Source: Candidatus Methanoliparum thermophilum (GTDB taxonomy: Archaea > Halobacteriota > Methanoliparia > Methanoliparales > Methanoliparaceae). From it: DNA of 64,000 nt. The position numbers were made by a program, and so were the translations under genes. The stretch's first letter is position 1, and each line of letters begins with the position of its first letter. Below the pieces are notes generated by a model. It was given only the letters and a program-made list of their open reading frames with translations, did not search any database and was not told the DNA's origin. Of this stretch, positions 9,919 to 20,489 are shown one piece after another. The stretch is from positions 1-64,000 of the forward strand of contig RXIF01000006.1 of the NCBI GenBank assembly GCA_004212075.1. The letters are read 5' to 3'.

Positions 9919-10873
9919 AGATCGCGGTTCTATACAATTTGGTGGAGGAAGCTAATCCGTTTGTCAGATGTGAAAATGAAGTGATGGATAGTGTAGTTGC
10001 TATAAAAGAATCTCTTGAGCCTGATCATGACGTTTTTCCGATTAAAGCCGGATGGGATATATTCGATATGCTGGAAAAATTTGATGTGGTTTTAACCTGG
10101 CTGAAGAGATAGGTAGAGATTCAAAGGCGGAGCCGATTATAGCGGATAAGATAAGGGTTTCATACACTGGGAGCGATTCACAGGTTTTAAGACTATGTAA
10201 TAAGAAGGATACAGTAAAAAGATTCTTGAAGGATAGAGGCATAAGCGTTCCTGCGTTCAAGGTCTTTACCAAATATAATCATTGTCTGGATATCGAATTT
10301 TCAGTTATCGTCAAGCCGGTGAGAGAGCATGGAAGCCTGGGAATATCGGGTGATTCCGTCGTTTTCAATCCCAATGATCTTGCCCGTGAGGTAAAAAAGA
10401 TACTTAACGATTTTAACGAGCCGGCAATCTGTGAGGAGTATATAAACGAGAGGGAGATAAGCGCCTCTATAATGGGTGATGGAGAAAAAGCGAGAGTTAT
10501 ATCTTTGTCGGAGATATCATTTGACATTTCCGAAAGCTTTCCGAAAATTTTACCTTACGATGCAAAATGGTCCATTGAGAGCGATTATTACGAAAAAACC
10601 AAGCCATTGTGTCCTGCAAACATTGAAAAGAAGTTAAAAGAAGATATTGAGATATTAGCTCTTTCTGTATATAGATCAATAGGAATAAGAGACTATGGAA
10701 GGATAGATTTCAGGGTAAGAGACAATAAGATATTTGTGATAGATGTCAATCCAAACCCATGCATAAATCCAAAGGATTCTGGTTTCTCAAGAGCTCTTAG
10801 AGCTGCAGATATAAGCTTTAAAGAGTTTGTTAAAACACTTCTTGGTTTTGCATTAGAAAGGGCGAGACGATGA
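9915..10873 (+). pseudogene. Second D-Ala-D-Ala-ligase-like ATP-grasp protein, frameshifted
   Basis: The frame starts at TTG 9915, overlapping the previous stop, and reads KIAVLYNLVEEANPF. It breaks near 10090 because a run of four T should be five; adding one T restores DVVFNLAEEIGRDSKAEP. The restored frame then runs through YTGSDSQVLRLCNKKDTVKRFL and the ATP-grasp body (SVIVKPVREHGSLGIS) to the metal-binding FRVRDNKIFVIDVNPNP and ends at 10873. The ATP-grasp fold joins a carboxylate to an amine using ATP. The single-base loss could be a sequencing error, but the neighbours on both sides are also broken. Confidence 0.83.
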
Positions 10874-11283
10874 ACAGGATATACCTCTCCTTCTAAAATG
10901 GTTTAACGATAGAGAAGATACAAAATACATGGAAGACCCCGTGGATGTTTATACTTACGAATATCTGAAAGAGAGGATCAACAAGGATTCTTACGATTTT
11001 GTTGCTCTTCTCGATGATAAACCTATTGGATTTTGCTCGATATATAATGCAAAAGATGGTACAGGGGAGATATCTATTTTGATAGGTGATAAGGAGTATA
11101 GAGGAAGAGGATATGGCGAAGAGGTGCTTAGAGAGATCTGCAATTATGGTTTCGGATTGTTGCTGTTTAAAGAACTCTTTGCCTAGATTGATGAAAGAAA
11201 CATAGCATCTTTAAGGGCTAGGCTTCGATGAAGCTGCCAAAGAGCACGGATATATACTTCTAAAAAAGAGATATCTTCCATAG
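10874..11283 (+). pseudogene. GNAT-family acetyltransferase remnant
   Basis: The open part (ATG at 10929, frame open from about 10857) has the GNAT core: GFCSIYNAKDGTGEISILIGD followed by the acetyl-CoA loop YRGRGYGEEVLREI. After KELFA an in-frame TAG at 11184-11186 interrupts the expected sequence, which resumes as IDERNIASLRA. A small deletion then shifts the frame, and the protein ends GFDEAAKEHGYILLKKRYLP with a stop at 11281-11283. The N-terminus also seems to be missing, since no start precedes DEQDIPLLLKWF in frame. In intact relatives this enzyme probably acetylates the product of the KamA/ATP-grasp steps; that role is inference. Confidence 0.8.
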
Positions 11284-11300
11284 ACCACTTTTTATATACG

Positions 11301-12107
11301 TTATATATAGACGATAGAGATATCATCCGCGTCAGAGATTAGTATCCTTCTTTCAGGAGAGTATGCGTCTGATGTAAAGATAGTGATACATCGATTATTG
11401 AACATCCTGGTATCTGCACTCGGTTGATGTGAGCGGATTAGAATATTCATATTTAATGAATGCATTACTCTATTAAAATAGTCCCTACCAAACATTGGTC
11501 TTCCGGTTATAGAATCATTACCTAAGAATTCTCCGTCCATTTCGTAAAAATCGCCCCAAGTGATCTGTTTCCACAGCTCATCTCCTCGTTCGATCATGTT
11601 TATCTCCTGTAAATTTGAGACATTTGGTAGTGCTCCATGAAGAGCGATGATACCATTATTAGTGGTTAAAACCAAAGGTAGTCTTGCCAAAAGATCGGAA
11701 TATAAATTATAAAATTTATTGGATAAAGAGTCCCAGAAATCGGCAGGATAAAATCTCAAAATTTTTATTGCCTCATGGTTGCCTTGTAAAAGTATTAGAT
11801 TTTTGGGATAGAGAATTTTTGCTATCAATAAGTAGTTTATGTTCTCCAAAGAATTTTTGCCTCTATCTACGTAATCTCCCAAGAATACGACTATATTATC
11901 CCGATTAAGATATCTTGATAAGACCTTTTGAGTCGCATCGAGATCTCCATGGGTATCTCCAACAAATATTGCTTTTTCTCTATCTATACAAACAAGGTTT
12001 TCTTTCTCAAGTATCTTTCCTGCCTCAAAAATTATCTCTTCTATATCTTTATCGGATATAGATTTAAGATCGTCCAGTAATCTTCTCAATCTGTTTTTAT
12101 CAATCAT
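11301..12107 (-). CDS. PPP-family serine/threonine protein phosphatase
   Basis: This is a metal-dependent phosphoprotein phosphatase of the PP1/PP2A type. All three signature metal-binding motifs are visible: GDTHGDLDA (about residue 51), GDYVDRGKN (about 76) and GNHEAIK (about 108). The later histidines are in IALHGALP and RSHQPS. The length of 268 residues matches archaeal and bacterial single-domain PPP enzymes. It overlaps the end of hisI by 4 bases and closes the gyrB-gyrA-hisI-phosphatase operon. The target protein is unknown. Confidence 0.92.
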   Translation of the reverse strand: MIDKNRLRRLLDDLKSISDKDIEEIIFEAGKILEKENLVCIDREKAIFVGDTHGDLDATQKVLSRYLNRDNIVVFLGDYVDRGKNSLENINYLLIAKILYPKNLILLQGNHEAIKILRFYPADFWDSLSNKFYNLYSDLLARLPLVLTTNNGIIALHGALPNVSNLQEINMIERGDELWKQITWGDFYEMDGEFLGNDSITGRPMFGRDYFNRVMHSLNMNILIRSHQPSADTRMFNNRCITIFTSDAYSPERRILISDADDISIVYI

Positions 12108-12508
12108 TTTTGAGATTTCTTATGATAGATAGTATCTGGATCGGAGAGTCGTTCTTCTACAATCTTTCCATTTATATCTCTAAAAAAACAAGATTTATAT
12201 CCCATATGACATGCACAGCCTTTTTGCTTTACAATCAACAGAATGGTATCTTCATCGCAATCAATCCTTATATCTATAACCGTTTGGAAATTCCCGCTCT
12301 CTTCGCCTTTAAGCCATAATTTATTTCTGCTTCTGCTCCAATAATAAGCTTTTTTTGTCGTTATTGTATTTCTAAGTGCTTCTTCATTCATATATGCCAT
12401 CATCAAGACTTCTTTTGTATCAGCATCCTGAACTATTGCGGGTATAAGACCATCAAGGTGTTTTGAAAAATCTATCAAAAAATTTCCTGCATTATCTAAT
12501 TTAGTCAT
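12104..12508 (-). CDS. hisI: Phosphoribosyl-AMP cyclohydrolase
   Basis: HisI opens the adenine ring of phosphoribosyl-AMP in histidine synthesis. At 134 residues it is the stand-alone archaeal form without a fused HisE. The family blocks are clear: [48 protein letters not shown], the zinc/magnesium ligands in [14 protein letters not shown], and [13 protein letters not shown]. It lies 11 bases after gyrA with no other histidine gene nearby, so the placement is only an operon arrangement. Confidence 0.95.
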   Translation of the reverse strand: MTKLDNAGNFLIDFSKHLDGLIPAIVQDADTKEVLMMAYMNEEALRNTITTKKAYYWSRSRNKLWLKGEESGNFQTVIDIRIDCDEDTILLIVKQKGCACHMGYKSCFFRDINGKIVEERLSDPDTIYHKKSQK

Positions 12509-12519
12509 GCTATCAAATA

Positions 12520-14919
12520 TTATTTTATAGTATCAATTGACAATTTATCGATACAAACTATAGAGTCATCTTTTAATCTCATAATATTGACTCCTCTTGC
12601 TGTTCTTCCTTGTTTTGATATTTTTAAGGCATTTATTCTAAAAATAAATCCGTTTTTGCTACCAGTCAGTAGAGTATATCTATCATTCACTCCTAAAATG
12701 TTTTTAACATAATTACCATCCTTTATTTTTATAGCTATTACCCCTTTTGTCCCTTTATGCCTGACAGAGAATTTATTTACAGATACTCGTTTACCGATCC
12801 CATCCTCAGTGATGATTAAGACATCTTCAATCTCTGTGTCTATAGTATCTAGATCGACTACTTCGTCATCTTTATCTTTAAACCTCATTCCAATAACACC
12901 CATTGTATTTCTACCAGTTTTTCTAACCTCTCTCTCTTTAAATCTGGACAATAGACCTTTTTTTGTGATTAAAAGTATGTCATCATCGTTTTTGCATTTT
13001 TTAACGCCAACAATCTTGTCATCATCGTTTAATCTTATAGCTATCTTACCATTTGCCTTTATTTTTTCGAATAGCTTGAGATCAGTCTTTTTAACCAAAC
13101 CATTCTTTGTAGCAATGATCAATGATCCGTTGCTATCTTGATAATCTATTATAAATACGATCTTTTCATCTTTCTCCAGATCTATAAAATTTTTAATAAA
13201 CCGTCCTTTAGCCGTCCGCTCGTTTTCAGGTATCGTAGAAACATCTAACGAGTATACTTTTCCTTTATTTGTAAAAAAAAGCAATTTATCTCTATTATTT
13301 GCTATACGAATTAGTTTGAGACTTGATATATTGCTATTGTTAATCGATGATATACCTCTGCCACCCCGTTTCTGAGTTTTAAACTTATCGATCGGTATTT
13401 TTTTTATGTAATCATCATTATTTAATAGAACCAGATAATCGATATCAGGAAGCAATACCTCCTCTTCTATCTTTTCAAAATCTTTTACAATCCTTGTTCT
13501 TCGTTCATCGCCATAATCTTCTTTAACCTTCTGTAATTCATCCTTTATTAGGTTGTATTGTTTCTGTTTATCCAAAATAATGTTGTTTAATTCATCAATC
13601 CTTGCAAGAAGAGAAGTATATTCATCTTCTATACTTTTCTTCTCTAACGATACCAATCTCTGCAACTTTGTATCCAATATTGCATTAACCTGCTTTTTTG
13701 AAAGTCTATATCTATTAAACAGATTTTCTCTTGCCTCTGTTATATTTTTAGATCCTTTTATTATCTGAATAACAGAATCTATGTCGTTTAAAGCGACTAA
13801 CAAACCTTCCAATATATGGATACGTTCTTTGGCATTGTTTAACTCATAACTAGCCCTTCTTACCACTATATTCACTCTATGTTTGACGAATTCGGCGATA
13901 AACTCTTTTAAATTTAGAAGTCGGGGTCTTCCATCGAGAAGAACCATGTTGTTTATGCCGAACGAGGACTCTAACGGAGTATTTTTATATAACTGGTGTA
14001 TCACATAATCTTTATCTATGCTATTAGAGACCTCTATAGAGATCCTCATTCCCTTTCTATCGGACTCATCCAATATATTCTTTATACCTTTTATCCTCTC
14101 TTTTTTTGCCAAATCCGCTATTTTCTCGACCAGCATCGATTTGTTTACCTGATAAGGTATCTCTTCTATTATAATCGTGTTTTTATCCTCTATCTTTACT
14201 TTACCTCTAATCCGGATGGTTCCTTTACCTGATCTATAAGCATTTAAAACCTCTCTTATACTGACAATACCTCCAGTTGGAAAATCTGGTGCTTTAATGA
14301 TCTCGTTTAACTCTTCGATCGATATATCAGGATTATCTATATATTTAAGAATACCATCAACTATCTCAGATAGATTATGCGGAGGTATGTTCGTTGCCAT
14401 TCCTACTGCAATACCTGATGCACCGTTTATCAACAAATTTGGTATTTTACTCGGTAAAAACAACGGTTCTCTCAAACTTCCATCAAAATTTGAGACAAAA
14501 TCCACAGTATCTTTCTCTATATCTTCGAGCATCTCTTCTGCAATCTTGTTCAGACGAACCTCTGTGTATCTCATAGCAGCAGGCGGGTCTCCATCTATCG
14601 ATCCAAAATTTCCATGCCCCTCAACGAGAGGATACCTCATCGAGAAATCCTGTGCAAGCCTTACGAGAGCATCATAGACCGATAGATCTCCGTGAGGATG
14701 ATATTTGCCTAAAACATCCCCCACTACTCGAGCTGATTTTTTATAAGGCTTATTATGCGTGATACCTGTTTCGTACATTGCATATAAAATACGACGTTGT
14801 ACAGGTTTTAATCCATCCTTTATATCAGGTATAGCCCTTGATACTATTACGCTCATCGCGTAATCTAAATAAGACGATTTTACCTCTTCAGTGATATCTT
14901 TTTCTAATAATCTTTCCAT
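12520..14919 (-). CDS. gyrA: DNA gyrase subunit A
   Basis: This is the cleavage/wrapping subunit of the type IIA topoisomerase that adds negative supercoils. The 799-residue protein has the catalytic tyrosine at Y118 in [10 protein letters not shown] and the DNA-gate sequence [19 protein letters not shown] just before it. In the C-terminal pinwheel domain the GyrA box is present as TQKRGGRG, which separates gyrase from topoisomerase IV. The residue matching E. coli Ser83 is Leu79, while the Asp87 equivalent (D83) is kept. It follows gyrB by 12 bases. Gyrase in Euryarchaeota is an old acquisition from Bacteria. Confidence 0.96.
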   Translation of the reverse strand: MERLLEKDITEEVKSSYLDYAMSVIVSRAIPDIKDGLKPVQRRILYAMYETGITHNKPYKKSARVVGDVLGKYHPHGDLSVYDALVRLAQDFSMRYPLVEGHGNFGSIDGDPPAAMRYTEVRLNKIAEEMLEDIEKDTVDFVSNFDGSLREPLFLPSKIPNLLINGASGIAVGMATNIPPHNLSEIVDGILKYIDNPDISIEELNEIIKAPDFPTGGIVSIREVLNAYRSGKGTIRIRGKVKIEDKNTIIIEEIPYQVNKSMLVEKIADLAKKERIKGIKNILDESDRKGMRISIEVSNSIDKDYVIHQLYKNTPLESSFGINNMVLLDGRPRLLNLKEFIAEFVKHRVNIVVRRASYELNNAKERIHILEGLLVALNDIDSVIQIIKGSKNITEARENLFNRYRLSKKQVNAILDTKLQRLVSLEKKSIEDEYTSLLARIDELNNIILDKQKQYNLIKDELQKVKEDYGDERRTRIVKDFEKIEEEVLLPDIDYLVLLNNDDYIKKIPIDKFKTQKRGGRGISSINNSNISSLKLIRIANNRDKLLFFTNKGKVYSLDVSTIPENERTAKGRFIKNFIDLEKDEKIVFIIDYQDSNGSLIIATKNGLVKKTDLKLFEKIKANGKIAIRLNDDDKIVGVKKCKNDDDILLITKKGLLSRFKEREVRKTGRNTMGVIGMRFKDKDDEVVDLDTIDTEIEDVLIITEDGIGKRVSVNKFSVRHKGTKGVIAIKIKDGNYVKNILGVNDRYTLLTGSKNGFIFRINALKISKQGRTARGVNIMRLKDDSIVCIDKLSIDTIK

Positions 14920-14931
14920 AAAGAGCCTCCA

Positions 14932-16821
14932 TTAAACATCCAGATTGACTTTATCCGCATTCATCTGAATAAACTCTCTTCTTGGTTCTACTTTCTCGCC
15001 CATAAGCATGGTAAATATCTTATCCGCCTCTTCTGCATCATCCATATTTATCTTCATAAGAGTTCTTGATTCAGGGTTAATCGTTGTCTGCCATAATTGT
15101 TCAGGGTTCATCTCTCCAAGACCTTTGTACCTCTGTATCTTTAAATCCTTATCTCCTATCTCTTTGACTATCTGTTTAAACGTATCATCTGTATATGCAT
15201 AATACTCCTTTTTACCATTGGTAATTTTATATAAAGGAGGCATAGCAGAATAAATCCTTCCTTCCTTGATAAGGGGGGTCATATATCTAAAGAAAAATGT
15301 TAAAAGTAAGGTTCTGATATGAGCGCCATCAACATCCGCATCGGTCGTTATTATGATCTTACCATATCTTAATCTATCCAAATCTAAATCGTTACCAATT
15401 CCGCATCCAATTGCTGAGATTAATGCTTGAATCTCATCGTTCTTCAAGATTTTATCTATACGGCTCTTTTCCACGTTGATTATCTTACCTTTCAAAGGGA
15501 GTATAGCCTGAAAATTCTTATCTCTGGCCTGTTTTGCGCTTCCTCCTGCAGAATCTCCCTCTACTATAAACAATTCTCTATATTCTCTATCTATCCCTCT
15601 ACCACTACAATCTGCCAGTTTTCCTGGTAGCACACTTCCAAAAGAGCTCTTTTTTCGTGTAATATCCCTACTTCTCTGAGCAGCCTCTCTTGCCTTTCTA
15701 GCATTATCTATCTTTAAGAGTATCTTTTCTGCAACCTTTGGATTTTCCTCTAAAAATTTTTCCAATCCAGAATAAGTTGCAGATTCGATTATACTCTTAA
15801 TATTAGTATTCATCAACTTGTTTTTTGTCTGTCCTTCAAATACAGGATTTGGTAATTTTATATTTAAGATCGCTGTGATTCCTTCTCTCACATCATCTCC
15901 GCTAAAATTATTATCTGCCTGTTTAGTCTTAAAATAATCATTTATTGCCTTTGTCAAGCCGGATCTAAATCCTGTTACGTGAGTACCTCCTTCTGAAGTA
16001 AATATATTGTTGGCAAAGGAATATATCGATTCAGAATAAGTATCTGTGTATTGGATAACGATATCTACTCCTACATCTCCATTTTTATTACTTATTAAGA
16101 TTGGAGGATGGATTGGTGTCTTGTTCTCATTTAAATAATCTATATAATCTTTCAATCCATGCTCATAGTAAAATTCAAATCTTTTATTATTTACTTTATC
16201 TATAAACAAAATTTTAACGTTGTTGTTTAAGAATGCAAGCGATCTCAATCTCTTAACGATATAATCCGAGTCAAAAGTAGTATCTTCTAGAATGAGCGGA
16301 TCAGGTTTGAAACTTATCTCTGTTCCTGTCTCGCCTGTTACGAATTGAGTATCTTGTAAATCGAAGATTTGTAATGGTGTAACAGGGTGACCCGCCTCAA
16401 ATCTCATCTCATAAATCTTATTATTCTTTTTTACTCTTACAACAAGCCATTCAGAGAGTGCATTGACACAAGATAGACCTACTCCATGAAGCCCGCCCGT
16501 AACTTTGTATATATTGCTATTAAACTTTCCTCCCGAATGAAGTTTGGTAAAGACTAATTCTAACGCAGATTTACCGAACTCTTTTTTTATATCAACAGGA
16601 ATACCTCTGCCGTCATCTTTTACTGTTATCGAGTCATCTTTCAATATAATTTCTATATTCTTACAGTAGCCCTCCATCACTTCGTCTATACTGTTCTCTA
16701 ACACTTCAAAGAATAGTTGATGTAATCCCTTCGATCCTGTATCCCCAATATACATTCCAGGACGTTTTCTTATAGCTTCTATTCCATCTAAAATTAAAAT
16801 AGTATCCGAATTATAATCCAT
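14932..16821 (-). CDS. gyrB: DNA gyrase subunit B
   Basis: This is the ATPase subunit of gyrase. The N-terminal GHKL ATPase domain shows IRKRPGMYIGDTGSKGLHQL, the NSIDEVMEGYC motif and VKDDGRGIPV, with GGLHGVGLSCVNALS for ATP lid contacts. The TOPRIM domain has EGDSAGGSAKQARD and the acidic TTDADVDGAHIRTLLL. The C-terminus carries IQRYKGLGEMNPEQLW. The 629-residue length is the short form usual outside Enterobacteria. It is the first gene of a minus-strand operon with gyrA. Confidence 0.97.
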   Translation of the reverse strand: MDYNSDTILILDGIEAIRKRPGMYIGDTGSKGLHQLFFEVLENSIDEVMEGYCKNIEIILKDDSITVKDDGRGIPVDIKKEFGKSALELVFTKLHSGGKFNSNIYKVTGGLHGVGLSCVNALSEWLVVRVKKNNKIYEMRFEAGHPVTPLQIFDLQDTQFVTGETGTEISFKPDPLILEDTTFDSDYIVKRLRSLAFLNNNVKILFIDKVNNKRFEFYYEHGLKDYIDYLNENKTPIHPPILISNKNGDVGVDIVIQYTDTYSESIYSFANNIFTSEGGTHVTGFRSGLTKAINDYFKTKQADNNFSGDDVREGITAILNIKLPNPVFEGQTKNKLMNTNIKSIIESATYSGLEKFLEENPKVAEKILLKIDNARKAREAAQRSRDITRKKSSFGSVLPGKLADCSGRGIDREYRELFIVEGDSAGGSAKQARDKNFQAILPLKGKIINVEKSRIDKILKNDEIQALISAIGCGIGNDLDLDRLRYGKIIITTDADVDGAHIRTLLLTFFFRYMTPLIKEGRIYSAMPPLYKITNGKKEYYAYTDDTFKQIVKEIGDKDLKIQRYKGLGEMNPEQLWQTTINPESRTLMKINMDDAEEADKIFTMLMGEKVEPRREFIQMNADKVNLDV

Positions 16822-16960
16822 ATATTCTTACCTATGCCTGTTTATTGGCTTTTTGGAATTATATGATATACGGTACGCTCCTTTATATATATTTGTATTG
16901 TATTATTTGTATATTGTATTTTAAAAAAACTATAAATGATAAAAAATTCCAATCTCTGCT

Positions 16961-17524
16961 ATGGATGAACTCATTAAATACGGAAAAAAAATTGTGGCAA
17001 ACGGCCTCGTTCATTCACATTTCGGTAATGTAAGCAGACGAATTGGAGATTATCTATTGATAAGCAGTACGGGTAGTATGCTGGATGAGTTAGAAGGAAA
17101 GATTGTAAAAGTCTCTATATATAAGGAGAGCAGCCTTGACTCGATTGCATCATCTGAATTGCCTGTTCACAGAGAGATCTATAAAAATACTTCTGCTTCT
17201 GCAATTTTACATGGACACTCGGTCTTTGCAGTAGTCGAATCTATGCTGAACGACGAATATATCGTATCTGATAGTTGCGAGACTGAATATTTTTTGAGTG
17301 AAATACCGATAATTAAAGGTGGAGTAGGATCGAAAGAACTGGCAAAAAATGCAGCAAAATTTTTAAAAGATCATTTAGGAGTGATAATAAAGGGACATGG
17401 TACTATAGGTACAGGATCAAATGTTAAGGAGGCGTATTTCGTCTTATCATCTATAGAACATATCTGCAAGATCAAATATTACCTGGACATCGCAAAAAAC
17501 AGAAAAGATATACCGATTTTGTGA
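16961..17524 (+). CDS. Class II aldolase/adducin-family protein, L-fuculose-phosphate-aldolase-like
   Basis: This zinc-dependent class II aldolase has 187 residues, the compact archaeal length. It shows GLVHSHFGNVSRRIGD near the start, the catalytic glutamate in SELPVHREIY (about residue 66), two zinc histidines in ILHGHSVFAV and a third in IIKGHGTIGTG. Archaeal members cleave or join dihydroxyacetone phosphate and aldehydes, but the substrate here is not known. The gene stands apart from its neighbours. Confidence 0.85.
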   Translation: MDELIKYGKKIVANGLVHSHFGNVSRRIGDYLLISSTGSMLDELEGKIVKVSIYKESSLDSIASSELPVHREIYKNTSASAILHGHSVFAVVESMLNDEYIVSDSCETEYFLSEIPIIKGGVGSKELAKNAAKFLKDHLGVIIKGHGTIGTGSNVKEAYFVLSSIEHICKIKYYLDIAKNRKDIPIL

Positions 17525-17600
17525 TGATCTTAACGACTAGTTATCTTTATATCAACAAATTTTATATCTAAATTAGATATATTTTATATTGAGGTGTTAA

Positions 17601-18440
17601 AAGGTAAAAAGTCTTAAAGAGGTTGCATATATTCATCAGCAATTAAATGAGGGGGATTTCAAGGTTTTACAGGGGATAGAGTTTGGAAAGACTTTTTTGG
17701 AAGATATTGCGGCGTTTTCTCATAGTAGTTTAAAAAAAACGGATTATCATATCAAAAAATTGGCAAAATTTGACTTAATCAGGTCGAACGGAGTAAAATA
17801 TACGTTGAGCTATTATGGTTTTGATATACTAGCATTAAACGCGATGTATAAGAAAAAGATCATAAGATCGATAGGCGACCAGATAGGATATGGAAAAGAG
17901 TCAGATATTTATGAAATACTAGCTTTTAATGATAAAACTTACATATTGAAGATTCATCGCGAAGGATTCTCTTTCAAAAAAGTATTGAATAATCGACCTA
18001 ATATGTATAAGAGAAACTGGTTTAATATATCTACAAAATCTGCTTTAAGAGAGAAAGAGGCATTAAGCCGATTATATTCTTCCGTATCAGTTCCGAAACC
18101 AATTGCAACAAATAGACATTTTATTGTTTTAGAGAAGATAGATGGGACGATGCTCAAATATACCTATTTAGAAGATCCTGAATGGTTTTTTGAGGGTATT
18201 ATAAATGAGATTAGAAAGAGTTATCATTGTGGTATAGTTCATGGTGATTTGAGCGAGTATAATATACTGATCGATGGGGATAGAGTAGTCCTTATAGACT
18301 GGCCTCAGTTTATCTATTCAAAAGAAGATATGGCAGATAAAATACTTACGAGAGATATAAAAAAGATTGTATATTATTTTATACGTAAATATTCTCTTAA
18401 TAAAGAGATTAATGATGTTTTAAAAAAGATTAAAGATTAG
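17601..18440 (+). CDS. RIO2-like serine/threonine protein kinase, start unclear
   Basis: RIO2 kinases act in small-subunit ribosome maturation in Archaea and eukaryotes. A winged-helix N-terminus (EVAYIHQQLNEGDFKVLQGIE) precedes the kinase fold: nucleotide loop IGYGKESDIYEI, catalytic HGDLSEYNIL and metal-binding IDWPQF. The family sequence clearly begins upstream of TTG 17697, but the frame back to the stop at 17598-17600 contains no ATG, GTG or TTG. A GAGGTG ribosome-binding sequence at 17591-17596 sits before AAG 17601 and GTA 17604. An ATG-to-AAG change, or a one-base error in the A5 run at 17606-17610, would explain this. Confidence 0.85.
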   Translation, partial: KVKSLKEVAYIHQQLNEGDFKVLQGIEFGKTFLEDIAAFSHSSLKKTDYHIKKLAKFDLIRSNGVKYTLSYYGFDILALNAMYKKKIIRSIGDQIGYGKESDIYEILAFNDKTYILKIHREGFSFKKVLNNRPNMYKRNWFNISTKSALREKEALSRLYSSVSVPKPIATNRHFIVLEKIDGTMLKYTYLEDPEWFFEGIINEIRKSYHCGIVHGDLSEYNILIDGDRVVLIDWPQFIYSKEDMADKILTRDIKKIVYYFIRKYSLNKEINDVLKKIKD

Positions 18441-18483
18441 TGTCATAGAGGGTGGTCTAATAAAAAAAGACCTAATATTTGGG

Positions 18484-20427
18484 GTGGATATCTTAAAAGG
18501 ATCGCCGAGATCTAAAAAAGAACAAGGAAAGTATTCTTTGGCAATATTAGAACCAGGTAAGAATGTAGAAGAATATGAAGAGATAAGTAGATTTAAACTT
18601 TTTCGGCTGATCAAACAAAGACGACCGAGTATCTTGGCAGTAGATAATATATATGAATTAGTGAGAGATAAAAATCATCTTTTAACATTTTTAAAAGAGT
18701 TACCTTACGAAACAAAACTTATCCAGGTAACAAACAATCAAAAACTTAGTAAAATAGCGTCAGACTATAATATATCATTCAACAAAAAAAGCCCTTTAGA
18801 ATCTGCTACAGTATGTGCACTATTGGCATACAGAGGCGTTGGTTATGAGGTCTCTTATATAAGTGATAGAACAAGAATACGTGTAAGCAGATCTAGAAGT
18901 CTTGGGAAGGGTGGATGGAGCCAGAATAGGTATAGAAGAAAGGTTCATGGAATGGTAAAATTAAAGGTTAATGAGATTAAAGATTATCTGGATAAGAAGG
19001 GGGTTGAATATTCTCTTACTATAAAAGAAGGTTATGGTGGTTATATAAGCGGTCTCTTCTTGGTAGAAGATAATATAACAAACATAGGAATCTCTTCCGA
19101 AAGGAGTGCAGATGTTCAGGTAAATCTTTCTCCCATAACCAAAGATTTGCTAGATTTTTCAAAATATTCAAACAGAAAACAGAATCTGATAGTAGGAATA
19201 GATCCTGGGACTACAGCAGCAATCGCATTACTCGACTTTGAAGGAAGGGTTGTAAACGTATCTAGCTTCAGAAATGCATCTGTTACAAATATTATAAAAT
19301 TTATTAGAGAAAGAGGAAGACCAATCGTGATATCTACAGACGTCTATCCGATACCTGATACTGTGGAAAAAATAAAAAGGGCGTTTAACAATATCGTATA
19401 TTCCACCAAAGATACTACGACCGAAGAGAAGATAAACCTAACAAAAGGATACGATTTTAGTAATGTTCACGAGAGAGACGCACTCTTTGCAGCATTGGAT
19501 GCATATAGGAAATTTAAAAATAGATTTGAAAAGATAGATAAAGAGATACCTGTATGGGCAGATTCTGACGAGGTTAAAGCTGCCGTTCTGAAAGGAATAT
19601 CGCTTAAATCTGCAATATCTTCTCCATTTAAAGATGTTAATAAAGAAGACATTGATAACAATACAAAAAATAAAAATAAAGATGTAAAAAAACAAAAAGA
19701 TGTAAAAAAACAAAATAATGATCAGATTAACCTACAGATCAATAAGATAAAAGAAGATAATGAGTATCTTAAGAGATCGTTAGAAGAGAAAGATATAGAG
19801 ATTAAAAAATTAGAAAATTATATCCATTTGTTTAAGAAAAAGGAGAGAAGAGAACTAAAAAAGGAAAAAGAGATAAAAATAAGAGATAATGAGATAAAGA
19901 GACAAGGAAGGGAGATAATAAGACTTAAAAATAAAATTAAAGAGTATTCTAGACAAATAGACCAATTTAGAAAGATAAAAATTCTTGAATCGTCGGGAGA
20001 TTTTTATCCAGTAAAGGTAATCGATGTCTTTAAAAAAGAGGCGATCGTAAAATTTAACGCAAAGATCGGTATTAAAAAAGGTGATATAATCTATCTTAAG
20101 GATGCAACGGGTGGTGGAGGATCCACAGCAGATTTCTTGATAGATTTCGGTATAAAGGCGGTAATAGTTGGATCTGAAATGTCACATCTGGCAAAAGAGA
20201 GATTTTATGAGAGAGATATTCCTCTTTTTAATGATTCAGAGGTTAATATAAAGATAGATCAAGAATTAATGCACGTTCAAGAGTTTGGTATAATCGATAA
20301 AAATAAGATGGATTGGTTGATTGATGTATGGATTAAGAGAAACCATGATAGATTGAAGGAGAGAAAGATGGAAGATATCGTAAAGATGATCAAAAAGTAT
20401 AAGAGAGAAAGAGGAGACATATATTAG
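18484..20427 (+). CDS. DUF460 family protein
   Basis: DUF460 proteins are archaeal, with RNase-H-like folds, and remain functionally uncharacterised. This 647-residue example has an N-terminal FGVDILKGSPRS segment, a central nuclease-like strand GIDPGTTAAIALLD with ISTDVYPIPD and ERDALFAALDAY, then a long lysine/glutamate-rich coiled coil (about residues 400-500), and a C-terminal globular part with TGGGGSTADFLIDFGIKAVI. The family sequence starts a few residues before GTG 18484 (KKDLIFG), but no usual start codon lies between it and the in-frame TAA at 18421. The true start may be a non-standard ATA near 18460 behind GAGGGTGGT, or simply GTG 18484. Confidence 0.8.
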   Translation: MDILKGSPRSKKEQGKYSLAILEPGKNVEEYEEISRFKLFRLIKQRRPSILAVDNIYELVRDKNHLLTFLKELPYETKLIQVTNNQKLSKIASDYNISFNKKSPLESATVCALLAYRGVGYEVSYISDRTRIRVSRSRSLGKGGWSQNRYRRKVHGMVKLKVNEIKDYLDKKGVEYSLTIKEGYGGYISGLFLVEDNITNIGISSERSADVQVNLSPITKDLLDFSKYSNRKQNLIVGIDPGTTAAIALLDFEGRVVNVSSFRNASVTNIIKFIRERGRPIVISTDVYPIPDTVEKIKRAFNNIVYSTKDTTTEEKINLTKGYDFSNVHERDALFAALDAYRKFKNRFEKIDKEIPVWADSDEVKAAVLKGISLKSAISSPFKDVNKEDIDNNTKNKNKDVKKQKDVKKQNNDQINLQINKIKEDNEYLKRSLEEKDIEIKKLENYIHLFKKKERRELKKEKEIKIRDNEIKRQGREIIRLKNKIKEYSRQIDQFRKIKILESSGDFYPVKVIDVFKKEAIVKFNAKIGIKKGDIIYLKDATGGGGSTADFLIDFGIKAVIVGSEMSHLAKERFYERDIPLFNDSEVNIKIDQELMHVQEFGIIDKNKMDWLIDVWIKRNHDRLKERKMEDIVKMIKKYKRERGDIY

Positions 20428-20489
20428 ATGGAAAACCTTCGATTTGCAACAGCGTAAAGCTGGATTGTGTTTTCAAAGGGATGTATTAG

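Noticed and set aside
11184-11186. In-frame TAG in the GNAT gene as a possible pyrrolysine codon
   Set aside because: The same gene has a frameshifting deletion 30 bases later and its neighbours are broken by TAA and frameshifts, so decay is the simpler reading.
19850-20000. Lysine/glutamate-rich stretch in DUF460 as a low-complexity expansion
   Set aside because: The heptad-like pattern and its place between two globular parts fit the coiled coil normal for this family.
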